Source of the DNA: Eonycteris spelaea
Taxonomy: Eukaryota; Chordata; Mammalia; Chiroptera; Pteropodidae
DNA length: 64,000 bases
Assembly: GCA_003508835.1 (NCBI GenBank)
Contig: PUFA01000209.1
Coordinates: 1,405,001 to 1,469,000 of the forward strand
Direction: 5' to 3'
Position 1 is the stretch's first letter. Each line of letters opens with the position of its first letter. A model generated the notes under the pieces. The model was not told the origin of the DNA. It saw only the letters and a list, made by a program, of their open reading frames with translations, and ran no database searches. Positions 36,598 to 47,900 of the stretch are shown piece after piece. The position numbers and the translations under genes were made by a program.

Positions 36598-39500
36598 CTC
36601 AATGGAAAAAAAAAAAAAAAACAGTGCTATCAAAGAGTAATGGCATTGACAAAAATGCACATATTTTACGTATATGTTTGCCTAGAGATAAACATGTAAA
36701 AATGAAGACATGAAGAGAAGTACCTAAACTGACACAACTGCTCAGAATTAAATTATCATATTTCACTGAATCTAACATTGCAAGCTGCATTGTTATTTTT
36801 ATGTCTCATCAAGAAAGAAAAAGAAAAAAAGGAAATTAAACCATGACATGCCATCGATTGTAAGATACATTTCAATTTCAGAAATGTTAAAAGGTGAAGA
36901 AAATGCCTGCCAAAGAATTGGTGAACTATGTTAAAAATCACATTGAATACTAGCTAATCATTAGTGCTGACTCTTAATGTGTCCAGAAAGCTTTTTATTT
37001 GTTTTTAAGAGAGTAGTTCTTATGAGAAACTGCCAGTTGAGTAAATGACTTCTTTCTAATTAACATAGCAATAATAACAATTATAGTCAATATCTTAAAA
37101 GACAACTTGGACGAAGGTCATCTTCGAGATCTATAAATACACAGATACTTCAAGCCAAGGGAGTGTGGTTTACTGAAAGAGCCCTGAGCAAAGAGAATGC
37201 TAATTCTCATGATTAGCTGGGCCACTTTGGGCAAATCTCAAGTACTCTGGGCCTTGGTTTCCTTACCTGTGAAATGAGCAGGGTAGACTAGAATTTCATT
37301 TCTAACTCGTCTCTCATTTCTGTGCACTAACATTTTATGAATCTATCATTCTGGGTCCTTGTTCTATCTCAGTGGTCCAAATGTCAAGTTGAAATATGTC
37401 TGATGTGGAAAATTCTCTTGAGGGGTATATTCTGCTCACCTTAAGCTTTAGCAGGATACTATCTAATATTTGTTGAATGAGAAATGAATAAATGAAAGTA
37501 TGTCCTAATGACTTTCTTTGCTAAAGAATCCTAAATACTAAACTATGATATTTGTCTCTTCATGACTGCTAAGGGGACTCACCCTCCAGTATTGAAATTG
37601 AAAGGCTCACCTCTGCTGCTTTTGATCGCCCCTTCAGTGAAGACATCTTCATCTTTAAAGCATCTCTTATCTAAAGAAGCAATGACAGTGAAGAAATGAC
37701 AACATCCTCAATCCCCAGACCCATGTCTTGAAACTTGGAGACCAATAACCCTGGCAGAAGCAGTATCATATGTCTTAGAACAGTGTTTGGCAAATAATAT
37801 TTTTTAAAAGTTGAGGCATGGGTATAACGAGATTTAGAATTAAGATTAAAATTGTGCTTATAGTTTCAATTCTTTTCAGCAGCTATACTCACATACAGTC
37901 TCCTGTTGACTTAATGAAGCGCAGGAAATGTGAGAGTATGGTTCCTTCCTTTCCCCCTCACAGCCAGTGCCCTACAAACTCAACACCCCTGGCATGCTTC
38001 TTCATTAAACCTGCTTCATCCTTCCACTTCCCTCCGCCATATGGAAATCATTTATAGTGAGCTAAACAAATTTAAATTACCTTAGGATCCATAATGGTTC
38101 CAAACAGCAAGATGAAGAATCCCTGTGGCAAAATTCAACAGAAGTATGAGGGACAGTTTTGCAGACAACATTATGTTACTATTATTATATTTATAAAATA
38201 ACATATTCTATTCTATTAGTGTATTACATTAATATTTTAATATATTATATTAATACCATTATATTAATATTATATTAATAATACCACTATTATATTGATA
38301 TCACTCTACTAGATACCCTCTAGGACCATTATCAGACATTAGAAATGTCAGTTTCTACTGATTTAGATAAAAATACATTGATATGTATTTTCTTTGATTG
38401 TATCTCAAAAGAAAGAGGATTGCCTTCATGCATCTGCATAACATTTATTGATATTTTTTGAATAGCTACAGAGGTAGGATTAGGTTTTCAACCTTATTAA
38501 ATCTGTTTACTTTCTTCCTAAATATTAAGGTAGCTGTTCTTCCTTATGATGACAATAATACTGTGACATGGACTCTTGCAACACAAAGTCACAATCATGG
38601 AAGATATCTTGAGAAAATGAATCTTGTATTCTAGTCTACTCTAAGTGGTAGTTAGAAGTCAAGAAATAGGCAGCCAGATTCTCTACACTGGTGGAGGAAG
38701 TTTCTGCATAAAAGAGAGAGAAAAGTATGTAGACCTGTAAAGCCAGAGTCTGTTCACATTTAAATTATTTGGTCACCTATAAAGTCATAATAAGTGGAAG
38801 TCAATCTTTTTAAATGACGGCAGTTGAAGTCCAAGAAAAATCTGGATCTTGCCATGAGAGTAGAGGGAAACCTGGGTTTCTACAGATAGTTTCATGATGA
38901 AGAAACACTAATCAGAAGACTGAAATTTTTAAATGTGAGTCACAGTGTTTAGTGTTTTTCATTTCTATTATGAAAAGAGAGGGAGGCTCCATAGTGTAGT
39001 GGTTAGCATGTCTCCTCTATGCGTAGAAGGTCCTGGGTTCCCACCCCAGGTAGAGCCACAGACCATACCCAGAGTGCGCCAGGCCCCGGATGCATTTTGC
39101 GAGCATGTGGGAGGGGACACCCCACCTTTAGAGATCTAGTTCTTAATGGGAAAATGGCACCATCCATAGGTCAGAGGTGGAACTGGTGGGGGAATTAAAG
39201 AAGGCATGGGGGGGCGAGAAAAAATTTTTTAAAAAGGAACAAAATTTTCTGAGGTATTAAATTGCAAAGTAAAAATTGAGTGAAATCATTAGTCATCAGA
39301 GTAACCGGTAGAAATCTCTTCAAGAGTTGGGGAGATTTATGTAAGTGCAAGAGCTTTTGATTTAAAAAAAAAAAAAGTCAAAAGTTTTTCTTTAAAACAA
39401 TGAAGGGCAGAGTAAAATAAATGTTCTCCATAGTTATTAAAGAATTATGAGTAAGATATATAATTCATCTGAGTTGAATTTTCTTTAAAATCTGCTTTAT

Positions 39501-41921
39501 GTTTTTTATCAAATTTTTAAATAGAGTAGTAGTGACATGTTAATAGAAATACTTTACTGCTTTATTATGCAGTTATAGTTATTTTATTTCAACACTAGTT
39601 GAATTTTTTCCCCCCAAAGAAGCAGATAATAAATATTTTAGGCTTTGTAGGCTACACAGTCTTTGTTACAACTACCTCAGCTTTACTACTATAGCTCAAA
39701 TAGCCATAGGCAAAATGTAAATGAATGACTATGGCTGTATTCCAATAAAACTATTTCAAAAATAGGCAGCAGGCCACAGTTTGCCAATCTCTGATTAAAA
39801 CCATAATTAAGAATATTAACTTGCCAAATTTTCTATTACCCGCAGGTATGAAAAAGCAGTCTGACTAATGACAGTTTTCCAAATGTGCAAGCTTAGTAGC
39901 AAATAGCTCTTAGATGGATAAGCGTACCAACCAAATATGCTAAGGAAGAAAAGACAATAGAGCATTTTAGATCCGTCTCTGTATCTTACAGATGAGAAGG
40001 TGGAGGCCCAAAGAAAAGTGACTTTCCCAGGGTCCGGTAACATGTAGCAAGATCATTCCTATGAAGAACAACCTACATTTTTACCATAGGAAATAGGAGA
40101 GAAGAGGCATGAGAACTCCTGACTGGTTCATACCCAAAGAGAATGTCAAAGTTACCTTTTCACACCATGGAAAAGGATTCATTTCACTAAGCTCTCAAAC
40201 TACTTGAGAAAGAATAAAAATCGTGCTTATTTCGAGGCATGACACGTGAATGTAGCCTCGCACATTCCTGACCAAAGATGAATCCTCTGTAAGTGAAGGT
40301 CGACTTCTGACATTGAAATTTTAGGAGAGGTGAAGATAGAGGGAGGGGGAAAAATGGCAAAGGTGACAGAGACTCCGTTCATCCTCTGGCGACCAAATCG
40401 AAGTTGTGACAGAAACAAAGAGCGAACAGCAAGGAAAACTAGCTTGGGAGCTAGATGAACAAGCCATACAACTAGGGAGAAATCTAAGAAATCACCCTGC
40501 AATGGCAGAAGGTAGAATGGGGAGAGGCCACCATGTGGCCCAGTCCCAAGTGGCTAAGTGAGACAGAGGCTGCGGCAACGGCAGACGCCTCTTAAAAGGG
40601 CTGCGACTGTGAGCGGATTTCTGTGGTGACGGACCTGCTCACTCTGAGCATCAGTGCTGGTTTGGCTGTGCAGGGACTTTTAGGACGACACTGTTGTCAG
40701 AGCAAAGGCCCTGGAGAGGCTCTCTCCTCGGCAGAAGTGCTAATGGTATCCATTTTTCCTCTGCTGAGACCTCCCCTACCAGTGCACAGACTCAGTGCTG
40801 CCATAGCAGAGGCATCATCAGACTGGATAACAGTGGTCACTCTGCCCAGAGGATTCCCTGAAACTCTGCCTCCTCCAACTCATGGCCGCATGCAAGCCAC
40901 ATCTAGGTGTGTCCTCTCTGAGTCAGGTGCTGCTTGCTGAGCAGCACCAAGACTCACATTGGTGGCAGCTGGCCTTAGATTCTGGTGTACCCTTTTGAGG
41001 CAACTATAAGCACAGCAACTGTGGGTTGCTTGCTGAATCTTAACAAGTGGCCTCGGAGGGGCACAGGCTTGAGCTAAATTTGGCCTGCAGCTAAACCCCT
41101 CTCAGGATTGTGCCACTGGACACTTACTACATAAAGTCTTACTAATAAGATTGAGAGATTTAGAAGCTTTGCTTAGTACATAGAAAGAGACACAGAAAGG
41201 TGGCCAAAATGAGAAGACAAAGAAGCAGAAACCATATGAGAAAACAGAACAAAGATCCAGAAATAATGGAGTCAAGCAACCTAACAGATGCAGATTTCAA
41301 AACACTAGTTATAAGAATGTTCAATGAACTTATGGGAAGTGTAGATGAATTCAGTGAGAACTTCAACAGAGAGATAAAAAACATAAAAGTGGAAATGGAA
41401 ATTATAAAAGAGAACCAGTAAGAAATGAAGAAACATTATCTGACATGAGAAGAATATTAAATGGAATAAACAAAGTGAATAAAGAAGAGGATCAAATGAC
41501 CTGTATAGAGGATGAGAAAGCCAAGGACACTTAAGGACACTCAAGAAAAGAGAAGCCAAGAGTATAATAATAATTTAAGGACCCTATAGGACACTATTAA
41601 AGGTAAAAATATCTGTATCATCGGAGTACCCGAGAGAAAACAAGATGTTGAACAACTATTTGAAGAAATAATGATGGAAAACTTCCCTCACCTGGTGAAG
41701 GAAATGGACATAAAACCCCAGAATGCTCGGAGAGTCCCAAAAACCAGGAACCCAAAGAGGCCCACACCAAGACATATCATAATTAAAATGCCAAGTGTTA
41801 AATGCAAAGAGAGAATCTTAAAAGCAGCAAGAGGAAAAACAGATAGTTACCTACAAGGGAGCATCCATAAGACTGGCAGCTGATTTCTCAAAAGAAACTA
41901 TGCAGGACAGAAGGACTTGGC

Positions 41922-41981
<60 letters not shown>

Positions 41982-44900
41982 TCAACAGGATGAAGACCCA
42001 GAATCTACAACCAAGAATACTTTACCCAGCAAAGCTCTCATTTAGAGTTGAAGGATAGATAAAGAGCTTCCCAGACAAAAATAAGCTAAAGAAATTTATC
42101 ATCACCAAGCCAGTATTACAGGAAATGTTGAGGGACTTTTTTGAGAAGAAAAAAATATGTATCAGAAACAGGAATAAATGGTAAAAAACTACATTCCTAT
42201 CAACAAGTACCTAAAGTGGAAAAGAATAAGTGCTCCAGCCAAAAGATAAAGTGGCTGAATGGATAAGAAAACAAGATCCCTACATATGCTGCCTATGAGA
42301 GACTCCCTTCAGATTAAAAGACACACACAGACTAAAAGGAAAAGGGATGGAAAAATATTTTGCCTTTATGGACCTAGAGGGTATTACGTTGAATGAAATG
42401 GGTCTAATAGAGACAGATAAATATTGCATGATTTCATGTGCATGTGGAATATAAAAAATGAATCAGCAACAACAAAAGTGGAAATAAACTCATAGATATA
42501 GAGCATATTTTATGGGATACTAGGTGGGTGGGGGTTGTGGGAGAAAGAGAGCAAAGGGATGGAGATGTTCAGGTAGATGGTTGCAGAGTAGACATGGGAA
42601 TGTAGAGTATAGGCATGGGAAGATGGTTAATAATGTTGGGATGAATATGTGGGGGGAAGTAGTGGGGCTAGATTGGTGGGTGAGCGCTTTGCGAGTTGTA
42701 TGGATCTCTGATTGGTATGCTGTACAGCTGAGGCTGGTGTGTTGTATGCCAACTATGATTGAAAAAAAAATCATTGAATTGTACAATGTAAATGCAGGCA
42801 ACTAGTTGTCTATTGTATTTCAATAAAGATGGGGGGGGAATAAACTTAAGGAGGGATGCAGGTGGATCAGTGAGGAGAGAAGGGAGGAAATTCCCCCCCA
42901 ACTAGTTTGATCAGCTAAATCCCATTTGATAATCAATAGGGTGAGAGATGCCACATCTAAATGTCTCTAAGATATGGAGGGAAATGGAAGAAACATTTTA
43001 TGTTCTGTATTTTAAAATCACAGCCATCTTTGCTTGTATAACCAGAATAACAAATTAAAAATAATATTTTATAAGTAAAATATTAATAACTAATTAATAA
43101 AATAAGTCTCATTCTTGGAACTTACCTGGAAAGCATTGAGCAGGGCGAAGATTATGTGGAATATCAAGGAAGTGCTTTCTATGAGGGTGGCTATTCCAAA
43201 ACCCCAGGTCAGTCCCAGCAGTGGGGTGAGGATGGCAACATTTTTGCTGATCCTCATAATTATGGCCACATCTTGAGACTTGGAACTGCCAATAGAGGGT
43301 CCTGAGTGTTGACAGCAACAACCAAAACCACAAGAAGATTCACAGCCACAATGACCAAGGCTGGAATGGCAAATGCTAAAAGGGCCTTGGTCTTGTCCCA
43401 GTTAAGCCAACAGGCATCGCTTCTCATGTAGCCTTTCTTTTGCATTGTGATAGCAAGTGTGGTGACAGCAATGACCAAGGGGCACCCATAGCCGATGGCA
43501 AAGCCAATGGCCATCATGCGGGACTTCATCATCCTACGAAAAACAACCAATATTCCATAAATGATGAGCAGTGCTTTGAAGAGCATCCAAAAAAACAGAG
43601 AAAGGTAGAAAAAGTGGCTAAAAAATGTCATTGCAACACACCACTTGTGGTCCTGGGCCTTTTTGCTAAAATTAGAGGCTATGATGAACCACACATTAGC
43701 AAACAGTAGCGACACAGCTATGTTCACAATGCACACATGACGCATGTATGATATCTCTGTCGCCACGACTCGGGACCATACCATGGCTTCAATGAGCAGG
43801 CAAAGAACCAAGCTTAGGATGGAGGTGCTGAGTCCAATACAGGTGATATAATCCAGGATTTTGTCATCTATAGACGTGGGGGACATTAGAATGGAAAAAG
43901 ACATAATCGCATTGGTGTAGTTACACCGGCATTTCACTTTGTTCGTGATATCCAACGTTTTACAAGCACTTTCATCCCATCTCCTTTTCCTGGAGTGCCA
44001 GCCAACACACTGAGCCCTGGCATTCTGGGATTTATTGATCTTCTCAATGTGAGTAGGATTTTCTGTAATCTTTCTGGTAAAATCACCGAAAGGACCAGAT
44101 CATTTACTGGCCTGGGAAGACTTTCATTTTGCAAGTTGGCTTCTTTCAGAACAGCTCCCAAAGTGGGAAAAGCTATGCTGACGGCTTGGGACGCGTTTGG
44201 TGGCAGCTTCCACAGCTCATGCCTGGGAATTTCTATCATCCATAAGATACCCTCTGATGTACTGTTAATGTTCCGGGGAATCTGAAACTTCTCTCTGAGG
44301 CATTGTGGTTAATGTGAAACCCTTTCGTCTGAATAAAGAGTTCATCCACAATGTTCTCGGATTCTTTGCGGATGTGGAGTTGCCTAGCAACAAATTCACT
44401 GACTGAAGCAAATCCGAGCTGGCGTTCTTGTCAGGAATAAAGCCCAGTTTGCAATGGCTGCTGTGTCGAGGACATGGTTGGCCACTTCACTATAGCTCTG
44501 CAGTGGAGAAAAGCGGACATTATACTAAGGATTCACACATGATTGTACAAAGTCAATTTCTAAAAATCTTAAATTTCTGTCAAATTATCTGATTTTATTT
44601 GACATATTTCTCTTCAAATTCACTCTTTAGTAGAATCTAATATTTATAAGCCTACAACAAGGAAAGGAAAGGAAAAGAATGCCAAAAATAAAATAAATTA
44701 AAATAAAATAAAATGTAACACAGATAAAGTTTATCTGCTTTATTAGGAAAGCCTCTCCAAACTTCAGTGTGTATAACCCAAGTTCCCCATGAGATATTAA
44801 TGATTGTTTAATAGAGGAGATTAGGGATAGATTCTATGGTAACCTAAGTTTGAGAATACTGATATCATACCCCTAAATCCCCCACTTATAAAGAGTGCCA

Positions 44901-47900
44901 AAGTTCATTAACACATTAAAGCGCTAAAAAATCCCACAGTAAGGAAGGGGTAACTTTAACTCAGAGTCCCTACCTCTGCTGTGCTATGGATCTCTCTACT
45001 AAAAACAAAAGCTCTATTAATAGTTCTCAGAACAACTATATTCTACAGAATGAAATTTTGGAAACACTGGAATAGACACAATCTTGTTCACACCCGTCAC
45101 TAAGTGCTATTTTCTTGAAAATATTAAGTATGTACAAAAATATGTACAAAAATATTCTAACTTCTTGATAACTAGAATAAAATGCCTGAAATGAAATGCC
45201 TGTTATTGTTGTTATGGTGGCTGTGGTGCTTGTAGCTTTTACCCTGAAAAGTACATTTGAAACTGTTAATGTGCAAGATTTTGAAGGAGGGGAGGAGCAG
45301 TTTTTTAATGGCATTAACAAAGAGTGCCTACCTTCATTTCTCTTGGGTAACATTATCAGACAAATCTGCAGAAATATTTTTTAATAACTCCACTATAAAT
45401 GCAATATTTCCGGATGTGGTTTCTGAGGACTTCACGACATCGGTTATGCAGGCATAGTCCAGGGGGCAGTTCTTGCGGATTCCTTGAGCTACACTCTCGA
45501 CAGGCTCTGGAGCTCGAAAGTCAAGGATGTGCAGAGGGATGGATGGTGCTGCGATGGAAAGGCGTGACGCAGTATTTAAGTCCTGTTTTTGTAAGTAAAT
45601 TTTAAAGTTGTTTCATTTGACATTATCAGACTAAAGGAGTTAAAGGCACAACTAAACCACATGGGGCAAACACATAGAGAAGCAAACGGTCCTAAAAAAT
45701 GATTTAGATGCTGAGGAAGTATGGAGAGGCTGAGGCAGGGTCACAAACTGGCAGGAGATTCTATCAAAAACCCACAGACATAAAGATACTGACTTCTCCT
45801 GTTGGAATTTGCTTTGAGGAGTATGATTTTCAACTCAAGTATTATAACAAGACAATTATCTCTAGAGATGTGGAGAAATTCTAGAAACAAAATTTGTCTA
45901 ATTATTTTAATTTTTTTTTAAGGAGGAACCACGTGGTATTTCAGTGGGGTCAGAGACATTAGAGGTTGGCAGGTCTCACATGGAACACAAAGGAACTGCA
46001 ATTTCAAAAAGTTAAGAAAGAGTTCATTAACTAGGAGAAATTATGTGCTTATTTCCTTACTTTTACTTAGAGTTGCCAAAATGTGACTTTGTATAAATCA
46101 AAGCAATACTTTAATTCACTCTTGAATGCCTCTAGTGTTGCAAGGAACTCTCCCCATACTAAAGACAGAGACTCCATGGCAATCCCTTTATAAAGCCACT
46201 CTTAAATTTTTAGGAAATGAAGAGATCCATGCACTTCTATAGGATTGGAGAGAAGGTAGATGAAAATTATGGTTAAGTGAAAGGACATAATATAGGATAT
46301 TTTAATTTTAACTGAGATTTGTTGTATTTATTGGATTTCTATTGTCTCCAGGTCACACATTTCTTCTTTCTTTTGGTAAAGTGATTGAAATATTAGAAAA
46401 AGATATCAAAATTAATTTGATTCTAAACACATTTAGTTTGATTAATTGATTATCACAAGGAGCATGGGAATCTATCTTCAGAGCCAAAACTTTAACCTCT
46501 AAGTATTTACCATTGTGTAAATGAGTTTCAGATCTTTTTTTGAGAAAAGATTCTGAGAGGAAGGATTGGAGAGGGGTGGGGAAGGAGGAGAGTACCTGAG
46601 AGTTTAGGTAAGGAAGAAAAAAGAAAAGAAAAATTGAACCCACTCTGTAGATTTTCCTAAATCCAAATCTGAGACTTGTTGTCATACTAAACAGAACACA
46701 TTAAAAATGCCTCTATCACCTCCTATAATAGGGGTTGGCTCCTGTAGCCAATCATATGCAAATGCCATCACCTTAAAGAGTGCTTCCACAGAAGGCTTGT
46801 ACATGTTTCAGTTGATTTTTGCCACTTGTTTTGATTACATGTAAATCCTATTTCTCCATGATAATGGGGAGCACAGCGCTGGCTACATTTGGAAGAGGTG
46901 ATGCAGGGTTCATTGCATTTCTCTGAAAAGGAAAAGAACGAGAAAGAGAAAAAGCTTAATTAGCATTCTCACACTCTGACTGGGGCATCTAACTCATTCT
47001 GGAATTTGGCACTGCTTCCAGAAAAGGTGACTTCGATCTGGGCCTCAGCAACAAATAAGACCTGCCAGGTAGATGGTGAAACTGATATCTAGGTAGAGTG
47101 AGCAGCATGTGGAAAGGAGAGATCACAGGTCACACAGAAAGGCTAGTTCAGAGCATCTGACAAGAGAGCAGCTAGAGATGAGGGGCAGTGAAGCGGTGAT
47201 CCAGTCATGAAGGACCTTGGATGCTGTGCTAACATGGGGGTTACTAGAAAATATGACTGCATTTGTTTTTGAAACATAATAGCATAGAGCAAGAATTTAT
47301 AAACTTTTCTGTAAAGAACCAGATATATATAAAATAAAATACAGGAAGCTCATTTAAATGTTAATTTTGTTTCCAGATACAGTCGATTCTCATTATTTGC
47401 AGCAGTTATTTTCTATGGAGTCGCCACCACAAATACTGAATTAGCAAATACTGAACCATTGCTCCTAGGGGAAATACAGGGTTAGGTTCCTAGGAGCTTC
47501 TGCGCACATTTTCATCAACAGATCAATATCAATATGTTTTGTTTTATGTGCGTTTCTATTTAAAGACACCTTATCTGATATCTATTGTTGATTTATTAAC
47601 ATTAAACTAACAGCCAATAGCGCTATAATCATGACAGTATATAAAGGAACTTAACACATGTACTTTCTCCAAAAGCCCATCACAGCTTTGTTAGGATCAC
47701 TAGACAGCACCTAAGCACTAGACTTGGGGTCCATGTTAAACAGCAAAATCACCAACAAAAACACAGAAAAGCAAAACGCGTGGCACTGCATAGGCCATGA
47801 AAAGAACACTTGTGGATCATATGAAAGAAGGCAGAGTACATCTCATCCGACCTCAGGGGGGAACGTGCACTTTGACTGACTCATTTTTTTTTGTTGTTTT

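Noticed and set aside
38985..39057. tRNA gene
   Set aside because: The anticodon arm is degraded and a SINE body follows.
42520..42805. 93-codon open frames on both strands
   Set aside because: They lie in the HAL1 3' region and are mirror-frame artefacts.
43109..43333. Open frame of 74 codons over the 7TM exon
   Set aside because: It is a different register of ADGRF4 exon 5; the receptor sequence LLGLTWGFG is in another frame.
43260..43955. Assignment to ADGRF2 (GPR111)
   Set aside because: Initially considered. The whole-gene layout, the EGKPKTGRIQ linker, the tail ending K-L-M-N-R and the ~690-residue length fit ADGRF4 as I remember it. A database search would settle this.
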